Positions 10,301 through 24,164 of a stretch of DNA of 64,000 nt are shown here, piece after piece (position 1 is the first letter of the stretch; each line of letters opens with the position of its first letter). The notes below the pieces were generated by a model that was not told where the DNA came from, did not search any database, and saw only the letters and a program-made list of their open reading frames with translations. The translations under genes and the position numbers were made by a program. Source of the stretch: Callaeas wilsoni (lineage: Eukaryota; Chordata; Aves; Passeriformes; Callaeidae); NCBI GenBank assembly GCA_013398955.1, contig VWPU01002169.1, positions 124,001-188,000 on the forward strand. The letters are read 5' to 3'.

Positions 10301-13300
10301 GGGTTTAGTGGGTATGTGCTATGTGTCACAGGTTTGTCATCTCTTTTGAGCTGTGCTGTGCTTGGGTTGAACTGTGAAAAGCTGAATAATTTATTCAGAA
10401 AGTTATGCTAACTCAGTATGGCACTGAAACACTGAAGAGTAATAAATAATTAATAAAAACATTTATTCTGCAGCCATGTCCTTGCATGAGTCGCTCAAGC
10501 CTTGCTGAATATGCTGAGCACTCAAATGCAATTTTCTGTGCCTGCAGGATCAGGATGCCTTCAGTGTTTCTGTCCTGCAGAAAAATAATTCCTTTAAAGC
10601 CTCCTTAAGAATTTCAACTAAATATTCAAAATCAGGAACAATAAGCTATGTTTTTGATATGTAGATAGGTATGTAGATATGTGAGTTTCTATATCCGTAG
10701 GTATATAAATAAGTAAAATTGAGGCCAATCTGTAAGCAGTAGGAGAAAGCTGGGACTAAGTACAGCAAAGTATAGTCCAAGTAGATGTGGTAGAAAGTTA
10801 CTGCATTCTAATAATGTTTTTCCCAGTGAATTAGCACCTTCAGAGCAAGTCACTGCTGGAAAACAGCTAAAAGGCTGGGTTTGGGTTTTGGTTTTGAAGT
10901 GGGCATGAAACAGCAAAAACTTAAGCTTGAAAATTAAAGTCGTAGCAACGTGTTGTTAATGTACAGTGTTAAATATTGTAGTTTTTTTTCACACCCTGCT
11001 AAACGCCTTTGACAAGGACAAACATCTTTTATAAGAAAGGATGGGAAGTGGAAGGCTTGAACCTCTTAAATTTTCATGTATGTCATGATATTCCAGTGAT
11101 TACATTTTGAGGTGCTCTGTCTTCAATATCCGTACAAGGGTAAATCACAGCGTTGACTGATGAGATGAGTATTCAGCACAACTCCCATGCAATATGGGAT
11201 TGGCAGTGGAGACAAGAATTGCTCGTTTTCTGAAGGTGAAAACCTGATCCTGTTCAAAAGCCTTTCCTGCTGAGAATCCTCATCCACATTCATAAATTTC
11301 ATTGTATTCAAGCAAGGGAGGCTGTGGTGTGTTCTCTTTGAGAAATGAGATGTGTTTTTAAAATAAGCATTTTAAATATGCTTCTGAACTAATCCTACTT
11401 AATATAATTTATGTCTATATGTCTATGGCACCGTAATTAATTATTATTTTAAATATACAGTCAGGTCTTTAGATATTTTTACTTCTGACCATACTTAGAA
11501 TGATTATTTTATGGTCTGATTCCTTTGCAGTCTCATACTTGGGCAGAAAAATAAGCCTGATGCTTAGCAATTTATTGTTTTTCCTAGGTTCTCTGCTGAA
11601 ATGTTTAGGTGTAGGGTCTAAAATGGGTCCTCTGACAGTTATAATTAGGATGAGACCACAGAGGAGAGGAGACCTGGTATTTAAAGAATAATGAAAATGA
11701 CATCTGCCTAAGTGATGGTGGGAAAAGAAGAGGATTTAAAGAAAATTTGTTTTTTCATTTCCTAATTTGTAAAAAATTTTGGGAGAATGTGGCAGTCACC
11801 CCTCTAATCACGCTTGGTTTATGTACAGATAACCACAGTGTAGTGCTCTATAACAAAAACATTTTACTAAATGCCCCTTGGATAATTAAATAAATGTCTT
11901 TGCCAAAGCAGGCTTTGAATCATGGTAATGTCCTGGGAGGCTATCATCACTTCCAGCAGCCATAATCATCATCTCAGAGAATGGAAATACACTTAATCAG
12001 CAAACCATGCTACTCGCTGTGAATGAGCAAGGGAGGTGTCCTGCAGGCCTTTTATCGGGCTGGATGAATAACTAAATGTTTACAATGAACTTGTCCCTTT
12101 GGTGCTGAGAGTTGAGGATTGCTGATGGAGCCAAGGAATGCTGAGGTTTGTGGATGGCGACTGCGTGAGGTGCTTAGAGTCAGCTTGGTTTCCCTGGGTG
12201 ATGCTGCTCAGTAAATGAATATTCTTCTAGAAGGGTATTCTTAGGGGAATTACAGCTCCATGGGGAAGGACTCGAAGTATTGCACTTGTGTTAGAGTGTA
12301 AGAGTGGTTCGAATTGGGTGAGCCCCAGTGCTGGGCTGGAGCACCCAGGACATCCCATTTGCTGCAGCTGCTTGTGTCTGCAAATTTTGGAATGTTTGAA
12401 CCTAAATCTCTGGGTGATTTTCTTTTCTTGTTCTTTATTTTCTTTTTTTTTCTCTATCAAGCTGTTGCTATCAATACTGATTTTAGTATCTGTCAATTTG
12501 ATTTCTTGGCTGCAAGTACCTTACACAATAGCTTACCACGGCATAAGTGTAATGACTTGTTACATTTTTATACTGCCAGAAGTTTACCTGTCTGGGACCA
12601 CAAGTCTGTTTGATATTGTTTATTAAACCAGTGTCTTCATGAGATAAAGCAAAGAGGCACTGGAGAAATGCTCCAGGCAAGAGATAATGGTGCACACACA
12701 GTGGGATGGGAAAGTCTCCCAGGGAATATTCAGGCAGATCAGGTCACTGAGGCCAGAATAAGCATCCCAGCTTACAGTGCTTCTGACAGGAACACGCTTG
12801 AGATTGTCTCAAATTCACGTCTGGTTTGCCAGCTGTTACGGTGTGGGACACAGAGTGTAGGATGCCTGAAGGCAGAGAGATGCAAACCAGAACAACCTCT
12901 GACCACAATACACCAGGATTTGGGATTTTTGCATAAAGTGCTCAGGTTGGACATGTCATGCAGCATATGTCTAGGCAGTCTGTGGTTGATGAAAGAGCCC
13001 GCGTGTGTCAGAGATGAGCGAGTTAAGTTTTAAAAACTAGAGGCTGAGACGTGAGCAGATGAAGACAAGACATGATCAGTGTATATTTTCTTTCAAAAAG
13101 TTAGCTATAGGGAAAACATAAATCGTGGTGGATAAGTATGAGACGGCATAAGGCTGTTGTCAGTCACCTGGTGAGGCTGTTCCTAGAACAGCTGCTGCTG
13201 AAGAGAGCTCCTTCCCTTTGTGTTCCTCTGGAGCAAATCTTTGCACATGCTCTTGATGGCTGCTCTGTAGAGGTTTCTTCTGGGCCCATCTGCCACTGGC

Positions 13301-16300
13301 AGAGATGGCTGGGAGACTGTGGGGGAGGTGGCAGCACTGTTTTAGCAAGCAAAACTGAAAACCATTTTATTTTGAGTAATAAATGTGTATGTGTATGACT
13401 AATGGAACAAAGAGAGAGACCATCTTTCTGCTAATTTGGTCATTCCTTTTTTCTCTCCTCCAGCAGCTTTTGGGTCAAGAGGGGAAAATGTTCACAGGTG
13501 AAAAGTGAGACTTCTCAATATTTGGTGACCCTCAAAGCAAGCATCTGTAGGCAAAAGGTATATTGCCATAGATACTATATAATAAATAAAATGAAACACG
13601 AGTCTTTTGATTTGTTTTAAAGGGCTTTAGAAGAGTTCATTATTCTGGGGAGGTCATGATGATCCATTGCTCTTTCTTCTGTTGGAACCAGAGGAAGGAA
13701 GTTTATCCTAATGAGTCTGTTTTGTGAGAAGGTTATACTTTGCTACCACCTGGAGACAGGAGCAAGAACAAGGACAAGGGGCATAGGGCATCTAGAGACA
13801 GTTGGTGTCTAAAAATATCATTTGTGGAGATGAGATACTGGGCTAACTGTAATATAGACGAGGAACTGCAGGGTGCCTGAGGAGTCTGTGTGTATTGGCA
13901 GTGTCACGTACAAGTGGGAGAGAACGTGCACTTCCAGACTTGGAGAAGCAGATGGGACAGAAAGTGAGATTGTAATTGTTTTAATGTTGTGGGATGTTTA
14001 ATGTGTGGATGAAATTTTCATGGATTAGTTTATCCGTAGCAATAAACCTTTTAAAAACACTCTTCTTGGTGAGCCCCATTTCCAGTATGCAATGGAAGTT
14101 ACAAAATAAAGCTGAGGGGAAATGCCATGCTGAGCACAGCTAATGTTTGCCTGACAGCAGTGATAAAAAGCCAGAAAGCTGTGTTTATGCATGAAAATCG
14201 TCCTTCTGGCTTCAGTTACTTTTTTAAAAGTATTTTTTGAAATAGCCTAAGAAGTCTTTTTTCCCAGCACTCTGTGGAGTTCATGTTGCAGCCCTGCACT
14301 GGAGATCCAAAGCCATAGAGCAGAGCACATTACATGAAATAATTGGAAAATGGAGCTTTGTGAAAATGTCTTTGGAAGCAATGTGGCATTGGCTGGTTGC
14401 CTTCTATTTGCTTCTAAGTTCTCCAATTGTTTAAATACCACCTTTGTAACAACACTGCCATTCACTTGACAATTTGTCTTTCTATTCCTGATAATATGCA
14501 TGTTGCATACAAAAATAGCCATTCTACTTGCAATCATCAAACTTTAGCTGAATTTCAGACAAAGAATTTGGCAGATCTCCAGATAAAATATTACAGAGCA
14601 GCTCAAGCAGGCATTAATATTTGTTGCATACACACTTTGTGCTTTGAAATCTCTATTGCTTCTGACGTGTTCAAAAATAACAAGCCATTGTTCCCCTAAA
14701 ACACGATTCAAAGTACATCTCAGTGGAATAGTGCGTTATTTTTGCATGGGGCTCTGTCTAAAGGAACAACAAAGACTAAATGTTACCGTGCAGGAGAGTT
14801 TCACAAAGCACCCCCTGTCCCTGCAGCAGTTTGCAGCGTGCTGGTGCCGCTCCAGCTCGGCCCAGACACGGCCGGGCTGTCCTGTTTCAGCCTGGAAAGG
14901 AAGGGTTGCACTGGCACATCTGCCTGCCTGGGCACAGCTGCGCCTGTGCAGGACCCAGCTGTGTGCACTACTGAGGCTAAAACCCTCCGAGGCTGAGACC
15001 TGTGCTGCATTTTCCAGTGAAAACCTGGCCATTGACTGACTCGATGGAAGAATTCTTACCTCGGTCTCCTCGCAGGCTGTGGTCAGAGGAGTGAGCTCTG
15101 CTCTCATAAATCGGTTTATCTAAAAGCACGTGGTCCTAGTCAAGCACGCACCTCTCTAGGGGCTTTAGTGGGATGAGTTGTGTATTTAAGTTACTCAGGT
15201 GTTGGAGAGGCTGGAAGTCTGGTACTTGGAACTGCACTCTTTTGCTTTTTTGAGATGCCCTTGATTTCTCTGTCTTTGAATTGTTACAAATGTAATTCCC
15301 GATTTATTATTTTGGTTTCTTGCAGTGAAGGAAATTAAAACTGTATTCATTTTGAATAAATAGAATGCAGCAAAACTCTATGGGTAAAGTTTTGCAAAGC
15401 TGTGTTGGGTACAGTAATCCTGACTGTGAACCCAGTGAGCAGGACTGCAGAAATAGTCCTAGAACTTCACTAATTCTTTTCCAAAAGCACTGGAATATAC
15501 TGATTTCTTAATCACTCTGAATGTAATTAGCTGTAAAAAATAAATGTACCTGATTTCTGATCATAAATCCATACTTAAATTATGGGATATTTTAAAGCTG
15601 CACATTTGAAGGATTAGAGAGCGGAAGAAAGCAGCATTGTTTCTTTATCTTCAAGCCACATGCAAACTGTGGCATCCAAGGACTGTCTTTTTGATAAGCT
15701 CAATATGGCTTATCTCCCAATAGAAGTATACATCGTTCTTCCCTTTAAATGTATTCTGGGATTCAGATTACTTTCAGCTGTTCCCTTTCTCCCCTTCTCA
15801 GTCTCCAACTTTGTTTTGTTTTTAACATGCGGAGAAAATGGTTTGCTTCAAAGTACGTATCTTTTCATAACAAATTCAAGGAGTGGATGGGGAAGACGTA
15901 CATGCTCGGCTGAGCTAATGAGAAAATGACTCAGTCTGGGTGTCTCACATCTCATATCACATAAAGGGGTTGACAAAGAAAAATGGATTTGCCTTAAATA
16001 CTCGGAGCCGCCACAATAACTGATCATATTTTCTAGATTACAATGGGCTTAAAGCAGCAATAAACCACGAGCCTCACCGCCTGCTCTCTCAGAAGTTTAT
16101 AAATACCAAATGCAGCTCAGTAGCAAATCCTTGATTTGCATTTACATAAAACATATTTTGGTGACATTAAAAACCTTAATTGAAAGAGGAGAGCTGAAAC
16201 ACAGAGCTATAACCTTATCACCCCTCCCAGGAGGATATTTCCAAGTCACTGGGGTACTGTTACCCTCGTGTTCACTGAAACCAAGGGGAAGAAACTGCTT

Positions 16301-18250
16301 GGTCCTGTGAAAACACAAGACATTCAGCCCAGCATTTGACACTTGGGCTAAAATTTCACACCCAGACCTGTAATCTGCTATCTCAGGTTGCATTAGAGAC
16401 CTTCAGTGCCATTTTTATTGGTATTCCATTTTAATGGAATCGTAATGATGAACAGATTTTCAGTAAGGCCTCGTATTTTGGTTGCCCATAGCTCTTGTTC
16501 CCCCCTCTCATTAGATGGTGCATGGGGTGAATTTAGTTTCTCCTCCGTGTGGTCAGATTCTCTGCTCCTTGTTCAATCCATCCGTAGACGAGGACATCTT
16601 GTCTGCAGGGAAGTGCAATACCAACCTCTATTGTTTAGCATTCAGGTGCTACTGATGTAACACGTGGTGCACTAAACCACTGATGCTGCTCAACTAAAAC
16701 TTAGTGAAAGTGGAAAATTTCTGCGCCTGGAAAATGAGAGGGAAAAATCAATATTTCCAGAAATTTCCATGTTGCTTTTCTTCCTCAGTGAGAATTTTTT
16801 GATGCTCTAGCATATTTTATGGTTGTTTTATGGTTGGAAAATAATTTATTTCTAGATATTTCTAGGGCAAGTTTCGTATGGTTATTTATTCATCATGATA
16901 CATCCATTGTGCGCAATGCAAATGTATGATTCCAGATATATACATATGTCCATTTATGAGCTTAGCTTTAATTTGGTGGTCTCCTTTCTTGTATAATTTT
17001 TGCATGAGAAAATGGCTATAGCATGACCTGAATTTTTAATATTAAATTGCTTTTTATACTGATCTGCTTCTACCAAGGTAAAAGCTGAAATAGCGTTTAC
17101 TTAAATAGAAATTTGACTGGTGGTGTTTTTTTACCCCCAATAATTTAAAATGTATGAAACAATATATTTTTGTAAAATATAGTAGGGATTTACATTGCAG
17201 TTATACTTATGTTAGTGTGCTACCTTAAATTCAATTTATACTGACTTGTGAAACCTGCTGCTTGTTTATTCTACTCTACAGAAAAAAAAAAAATGGCAAA
17301 AATTTCTAGTTTTAAATTGGTAAAAGCAAAAGTGACTATGCTTTAGTGATTTAAATTATCAGTTTTATGTTTTCAGTTTATTCATATGAGCTCAGATTGC
17401 CATGATAATCTGTATGTGAATGTGACAGGTGAGAGGGATTTACTGCATTCTTTCAAGTTTGATGTGACTGATCTCCTTAAGTGTGACTTGTTAAAGACAT
17501 TGTTCATTACTGTAGTTTTTCTTCTGTATTGCTTACTCTGTAAGCTAAACTTACTGAAGCCATCTGTGAGTTTAGAACTTAGTAAATTAAGTGCAAAATA
17601 GAAGAGAATGGTTGATGAGAGAGCAAATGTTTTGGCATGCACAGAACATGGGTATAGCTAATAACTCCTATAATGCTGAGGTTTGGATTTGGTGACATTT
17701 AAAATAACAATCCAGACGTCTCTGAACATTTACATTTTGCCACCTCTGAGAGGGTAGAGGGGATCTGACTTTCTGTAGTGGTATTTTTATGTAAGTTAAA
17801 AAAGAATTGGTCGAATTATGTTGAAATTTTTTTTAAAGGCAGCAAACTCTTGATATCAATTTTCAGTGGCGATCCTGCTTGCAATTTCAGTGTTCCACTC
17901 TTTACAAGCCTTGCACATTTTTATAGTATCTTCAATGTGCATTAAAAAACACATGTAGCTTTTGACATAGGCAACGATTTTTATGTACTTTTAATTTCCT
18001 GTGCAGGAAAGAAGGTGATACAACTATGACTTGAAAACAGGGAGGTCAAGGAAAGACTGGAGCAGAATTTAGAGGCATGGAGGCTGTCCCTGGGACAGCT
18101 GAGCCACCCGAGGCTGTGCCAGAGACCTGCGCTGCGCAGAGGGGCTGCAGAGCTCTTGGAAGGAAAACATGAAGCAGTTGGAGAACTGCATTTTTCATAC
18201 CTTTAACCTTTCATTGCAGTTGTTCCTTGCCCATCCTACACCCCTCACTT
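10300..18250. other. Single-copy DNA, no recognised gene
   Basis: No gene or dispersed repeat is recognised in this 8-kb stretch. A GC-richer patch at 14,800-15,110 has open frames in several registers on both strands. On the - strand one of these gives an ATG, 16 codons, then GAG|GTAAGA at 15,060, which is donor-like but isolated. 15,950-16,150 is AT-rich and looks conserved. A 12-A run lies at 17,282-17,293. The remaining frames are under about 120 codons and have no family resemblance. Confidence 0.55.
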
Positions 18251-18254
18251 GCAG

Positions 18255-18332
18255 CGGCGTTCAGGGCAGAGAGCAGGACGTGCTCTCATGCTGTGCCAGA
18301 GAGGGGACAAGGGACCTGCCTGTGCTGCTCAG
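18255..18332 (+). other. Splice-bounded 78-bp open segment, exon candidate
   Basis: A long pyrimidine-rich tract ending CCCCTCACTTGCAG is followed by 78 bp and then GCTGCTCAG|GTAGGAAA. At least two of three frames are open throughout: one reads R R S G Q R A G R, another G V Q G R E Q D V L. Both boundary signals are good by eye, but with more than one frame open the coding frame cannot be chosen. It may be a non-coding exon or chance. Confidence 0.18.
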
Positions 18333-21300
18333 GTAGGAAAATGCAGGGCTGTGGCAGCAGCCTGCCTGTGAATGTGGATGTGGCCACGCTATGGGCACTC
18401 AGTAGCTTTGTGAATGAAATGTTATTGCACTCCTTGGTGCTGGGGAGCTGGTTTGCATGCAGCTGCGTGTCTTTAAGTACCATTAACTGAAATTAATTAG
18501 GTAGCTGCTCCTTAATTCTTTTGACTGTAATCCCATATCACAAGAGCACCATATTCAATCTGGCACAAGCTGCTCACAGGAGAGGCCCAGACCTAAATTA
18601 GCATCTAATCTAAATTAGCTTTAACCACTTGAAAGTCTGGCTCATCTAGACTGGGTTAAAGTCTTTAGTGGTGAACTCTGAGAGTGCTGTGCTTTGCCTA
18701 CGATGCAAACATCTACGTAAAAGCTAAACCTGTGTTTCTTCAGTGCTAATCACTTTAACTGAATGTTACCGTTTTGTTGATGTAGTCTAGAAAGGCAGGA
18801 GCACGTGGGATTCCTGAAAACCAGGGTGAGAACTGAAATTTCATCTCTCTAGGATTCAGGGAGCGTGTGTGCTTTCACCAGAGTGAACCCAGGCTCACTG
18901 ATGACATCTGTTCAATTGCTGGAATTGGTGAACGGTTAGATTAATAGTAAGGTGATAATGTCCATTTAGTAATGGGTCATTCTGCCATTAAAACATAAAA
19001 TATATAGGAGAAATTTTGTTTGGAGAGCATTTTCTCCTTTCCTTGTGGTTAAAGTCATATAGTGGAACAACTTAGACTTTGTGCACTAATGCTTAGATAT
19101 AAATACCAATTTTAGAAGCAAAAGAAATCGTTCAAATCAACTCCACATCCATTTGTGATTATAGCAGACCATCATTAGAAGAAGTGGGGCCAGAACAAAT
19201 AAACCCTTCATGCATAGAAGTATTCCTCTGAGTGAAATAACTGTACTGAGGTCAAAAGGTCTACTTTTATATGTAGTGATTATTTGTATAGTTATGACTT
19301 TATGCTTCAGCTTGCAAGAATTTACATTGCTTATTACTTATAAAGAACATTGTACTGCTGAAAAAGTTGTTAGTCTGGTGATACTTAGCTCTAAATATGA
19401 CTTGAAGTAGGGTGGGTTTATTATTTAAATAACTATTCAGCTGTGAATCCTCGAGATGTCTCAGTGCGTGAACTATTGGCATTTTGCCATTTTTCATTAT
19501 GATCAATGGGCTGATTTGCAAGGCAAGAATCCTGCATTCCTCCCAGCACATGGCAATGTGTACTGTGCCTTTGGATATGGAAATATGCCTTACAACAGAT
19601 GGACAAATATTATCACTAGGCAACTGCATGAAGACAAAATAATCCTACAAAATTGCTCACGGAGCTTTATGCAATCAGAGGATGCATTCTGTGTGTGTAT
19701 GTGTGCTAGGGAAAAACAATTTTTTGTTTGGTTTGTTGTCCTGTAACAGTGATGTTTTGGTGGTCTGTGCCACTGCTTTGTGGCTGGTGCAAGAAAGACT
19801 CTAATGACAACTATGAAAAGGTGATTTTTGTCCTCCCCTTACCTGGATGTTTTTAGTTGTGCCTTGTCTTCCTGAACAGATGGCAGATATTCTTGTTTCC
19901 ACGGGTCCTGCTACAGTGCAATGCACGAGGGGCTGACAGGAGTAGAGGAGTTTATAACTGGGGTGTGCTGGGGTGGTTCTCCTGTGCACATGGTGACGCC
20001 TCGCCTGGTGGCCCTGTGCGTGCTCTTGGTCTGTGGCAGTGCTGCAATTTAGCCTGATTCTGGTTGCAGGAAAAGTTCTGTTCCCTGCAGGTGAAGTGTT
20101 CAGAGAAATAAACACCAATTGTAGCAACTGGCAGGAGGAAAATTTGGGTTTGTGTCCAGGCTGTTTGTTGCTGTTTATGTTTTGTATTGCAGTCGCATCT
20201 GAGATCCTCCCTCTGAATTCAGGGCTTCCTGTTGCCTGGCAGTGCAGCCACAGAAAGCTCTGATCGCTGCCCTGATGGCCCTATTGGGTAGATAGATGAG
20301 AAACACAAAGGCTTGAAAACAGGGAAAGCAATGATTTTCATCATACAGGTTAGTAATAACAGCCCAAGAAGAGTGTGATTTAATAAGGTGCCATCAGAAG
20401 CTGGGCTGTGCATCCCAGACGGTACCACAGACCTTTTGTATCCTGTTTCAGAGCCTGGAGCAGGATAAACCTCTGCCAGAGCCTGAGTGGGGTACAGAAA
20501 TACAGCGTTGCTTAGGAACTGGATTCCTCCTGGTTTCCCTTATTTGTTTGTCCTTGATAGCAGCACAAAAACTGGTGAGTGGCCTTGCAGAGGAGAATGA
20601 TGTTACCATTATCTCTGAGGTTTCTATTACCATCAGTGCTGCCATAGAAATAAGACTTTCCACTTCTATGATGTTTATTTTAATCTCTTTTCACTGATAT
20701 TATGTGCAAATGAGGTATTAAATATTGTGACTTCAATTTGAGAACATAGATGTGTAAATTGCATAGAGGAGAGGTCCTTATTAAGGCTACTTTCACCTGA
20801 GGTCCTTAATTCTACCTGATCACAGTAAAAGAAGTGTGGTGGTGGAGAGAACCAGGCCCAAAGAACCAAGATGGGAACAGGCTTCTCTTTCTCAAGACCT
20901 CTTAGAAGGATAAAGGTAGTACTGCCTATAAGTGTTCTGCAATTTGATGTTTAATTCTGCTTTTCTTTTATAAATTTCTATCTTATCAGATGTTGGCCTC
21001 ATCCATCCATGGGCTAAATGCTTGGAAAGAATTGTGATCCTTTACGTCAATTAATTATTTATTTGTTCATTTATTTACTGCTGATTCTCACAGGTTTTAT
21101 GGTGCTTTAGGTGTGTACTGAGACAGCTACAAAACTCAGCTTGCAGAAATTTCAGCATGAATTGTGATTAAGGTTTGAGTGATTTAACTCCTCAAAATTT
21201 ACTCAGGTGTGGTTTGTGGGCTGATTGTAGGTCTCAGTCTTTAACCTGAGTTAAATGCATTTTTGTTGCTCCATTCCCAACTGCTGTAGAGAGCAATTGA

Positions 21301-23542
21301 TTACTACCAGTTTTCTATCACTTGCATTCAAGTGTGGATTTCTTAAGAAGTCCTAATAAATTAGGATTACTTTTTCTGAAATAACAGCCTCAGGAAAATT
21401 TAGAAGTTAATATTACCATGATCACTAGACTTTGGAAGTTTTCCATCTGTCTTCTTTCTCATACCTGGCTCCTTGCCTGTCAGTGTGGCTCTGCTGCAGC
21501 TGTTAAACCCTTGGGAATAGCTGGTACCGGTTCCCTCAGACCATTGTTCCTGCGTGTTCCATCACAGCAGCATCCTCTCCTCTTCTTGGCTCTTTTATTT
21601 CTTCAATAATTTTAAAGCTAAATCTCTCTCTAATATGTTTAGGAGGCCAGCACCTTTTTGGACAGGTTGTCATTTGAACCAGAACTGTGCTCTTTTGTGC
21701 ACGGGATTTCTGCAGTCTTCTGGTTCAGACTGGTTGTATCACTATGGATACTTTCATTTGCTGGATGTGACCCTTACTCTTCTGCTCTATTTAAATGTTC
21801 ATCTTTCTGAAGGCAGAAGCGTCCAAAGCCATCCTTAGTGCTTACAAAAAATCCCAATCTTTTGTTCATAAATTTTCTAAAATCCTCCCTCAAATTATTT
21901 TGCCTGATAGAGATGTGCTCATGTCCAGATGCATTTAGAATTCACTCACCTAATTGAAATGGAGGAAAAAATGTGTGGGTTTTTTTTTCCCTGTAGTGAC
22001 CTGGATCAGTCAGGGAAGGGAAATGAGGAAAAACAACTTCATGAGAGGCAGGGCAGAGGCATAGGGAAGTGCCCTGAATGGGAGTATCTTTTAGAAGGAA
22101 AAGTCAGAGGTCAGAGCAGCCAAATGAAAACAGCAAAGGGCTCTCAGGGCTGCTGTCCGTGGTGGGAGTGAGCAGCTGGGCTGGGCACATGGAGCCCGTG
22201 AAGGTTTTGGGTCGTTTTTCCTTAGATTAGGAGAAAAGAGCCAAGCCTCTAAACCCCTGTGTGTAAGTAGCTGTTAGCTCCCTGCTGTTCCCAGACAGGA
22301 ACAAACTGTGTTGCAGGCAGAGTGTGACAAATGAAAAGGTTTTTGAAATGATGTGGAGTTAAAAATGAATTAATTTCTCCAAATGAGTGGTAGAGAAAGG
22401 GAAGAGGCAAACACTGTTAGAGAGAATGGGGTGAGGGAGGAGGAGAGGAGCTGTTTCCAGGCAGCTGTGGATAATCCTCAGTGCGAATGAACGACAGACG
22501 AGTTTGGCTTTCATAACTTGTGGAGCTGGGCTTACTGAGAGCAGAGATATCAGCTATATTGGAAAACTTCTTTCATAACTGAGAAAGCAAAAATACCAGG
22601 TATTAGTCACTGATGTCCTTTGTTTCATACACCTCACTGAAGAGGGAAAACACATAGCAACAGTAGGAGAGACTTTTAATACATCGTAGGCAGGGAGAAT
22701 AAGTTATATCAAAGGAATGACATAACGGGTGTGCCAGCAGCAAATTGCAAAAGATGACATTTTTATTACTGCAGCACTGTACACAGCATTGCTGAATTTG
22801 GTAAATATGAGAAGTTTGGAAGAGAGTTAGCTGGGATGAACCTTGGTTGGCTTAAGGGACTTGAGTATATTTGTGCTTTTTTCATTAGGCCCATCTCAGA
22901 GTAGGAAAGGTTACTGCAAAAGGGAGGCTGCAAGAGGAAATGCAGTAGTGGTGGTGTAAGGGTTAGGGTAATTTTGTAATTTTAACATTTAACAATCGTA
23001 GTTAATATCTTTCACATATTAAAATCTACTCTCTCATGTTCCCTCTAAGACTGCTAATCTAGCTTGCCAAATGCAAAAAAGTCTTTTCTAAAAAACCCCA
23101 TCCAAACCAAATAGCACCTTCTTTTTTTATATGCATATTAGTCATTGAGCTGCATATAAAGACAGATAAACTGATATTTTATTAATATAGTGATTTAATG
23201 TGAGAAAACGATGAACATTCAGAGTAGTTCTTTTTAAAGAAATACACAATTTTAAGAAGCAGAAATTACATGTTTCTCATTCTGCATTTTTTAATGCCAG
23301 TATGGACATTTTTAGGGTTACACATGGCTTTTAGCAAGCTGTCTTTTTGTCTCTTCTGAAGATATGGATCAGCTACCCAAATTACTTACACAAGATATCT
23401 TTTTTTGGTTTTGTTGTTCTTAATCACTCAAAAAATCTCATTAAAATAAAATGCTTTTTAAAAATCTGGCATGATTTAAAAATAATAGTGAGTTTGATGT
23501 AATGAAGGGAGCGTGCTATGGGACAGGTAAGGGAAAAAAAAA
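18333..23542. other. Single-copy DNA, no recognised gene
   Basis: No dispersed repeat is recognised. ATG frames on both strands reach about 110 codons (19,300-19,629 -; 19,801-20,127 -) and overlap one another. An exon-like segment at 20,452 is listed separately. A two-unit telomere-like TAAGGGTTAGGGTAA at 22,957-22,971 is too short to call an interstitial telomeric tract. Confidence 0.55.
20452..20574 (+). other. Splice-bounded 41-codon open segment, exon candidate
   Basis: CCTTTTGTATCCTGTTTCAG, a strong acceptor-like signal, is followed by an open frame starting S L E Q D K P L P E P E W G T E. A donor-like AAACTG|GTGAGTGG occurs after exactly 41 codons. Read through the donor, the frame stays open to a stop at 20,695-20,697, 81 codons from the acceptor. 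The middle (residues about 24-38) is hydrophobic (F L L V S L I C L S L I A A). Without splicing it would look like a short membrane segment. No family is recognised and no partner exon was found. Confidence 0.2.
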
Positions 23543-23817
23543 CCCAACGTTGGGAACAAAAAATTCAACACCATGGTGCCAAGAGGAGCTGTGCTTCTCC
23601 ACTGACTGCTTCTGAGGCAGCTCCAACCCCTTCATGTGCTGCTCATATCTCTGTTTCAGTGGGGTCTTAGTGGGCCTTGGGCTCCCTACACCCCCAACTC
23701 CAAAATCCTGGAGGTCATCACTGAGCCCCTGGCTTCTCCAAAGGCTCCAGGTGGGGCTGTCCCCGGCTGCTGCCCGCAGGTTCTTCCATCAGCAGTAAAA
23801 TGGGCTGGGTGAGGGCA
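23543..23817. other. GC-richer flank of the solo LTR, no recognised gene
   Basis: This 275-bp stretch immediately left of the LTR is GC-rich and opens with the perfect 12-bp palindrome CCCAACGTTGGG (23,543-23,554), followed by CACCATGGTG (23,569-23,578). It lies outside the target-site duplication. It is therefore host flank or an older element, not the interior of the same provirus. I recognise no family. Confidence 0.5.
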
Positions 23818-23823
23818 GTAAGT
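23818..23823. repeat. Target-site duplication GTAAGT, left copy
   Basis: GTAAGT directly precedes the LTR terminus TGTGG and is repeated exactly after the other terminus at 24,165-24,170. Six base pairs is a duplication length typical of class II (ERVK/alpharetrovirus-like) integrases. Confidence 0.85.
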
Positions 23824-24164
23824 TGTGGGCTTCCAAGCAGGGGTTCAGAGATGCAGCGAGGCAGGAGTCAGAGCGAGGAATGAATTATTTATTAAATTTA
23901 CAATGCCATTTATACATTCTAGTGCCATAAAGCAATTGAACAGTGCTTACACTTCTCCCAGGGTGATTGGTCAAAATCTCAGACACCCACTTAGAAATGT
24001 TTTTTCCTAATATAATGTACACAAGGTCAGAAGATACCAGATATGAATGCTATTTACAAAAACCCCATCTACTGTTTACGTAGCTTACACAGCAAAGGAA
24101 AAGTTCTCACAGAATGAATGCAAGAAGAGAACATTTCCCTGCTAACAGTATTTCAGCATCCACA
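23824..24164 (-). mobile_element. Solo LTR of an endogenous retrovirus
   Basis: This is a complete 341-bp LTR. Its ends are the short inverted repeat TGTGG...CCACA, and it is flanked by a perfect 6-bp direct duplication. Read on the - strand, it shows promoter parts in order: a CCAAT box (GACCAATCA, + 23,966-23,970), a TATA box (GTATAAATGG, + 23,908-23,914), and an AATAAA polyadenylation signal (+ 23,888-23,893) about 15 bp beyond the TATA box. The remaining roughly 64 bp would be mostly R/U5. No gag, pol or env text flanks it and no second LTR is present, so this is the product of LTR-LTR recombination. The duplication length suggests class II; the subfamily is not determined. The intact duplication suggests a fairly recent insertion. 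Confidence 0.87.

Noticed and set aside
22957..22971. TAAGGGTTAGGGTAA as an interstitial telomeric repeat
   Set aside because: Only about two units, within chance expectation.
23543..23817. GC-rich flank as interior sequence of the LTR's provirus
   Set aside because: It lies outside the target-site duplication and shows no gag, pol or env text.
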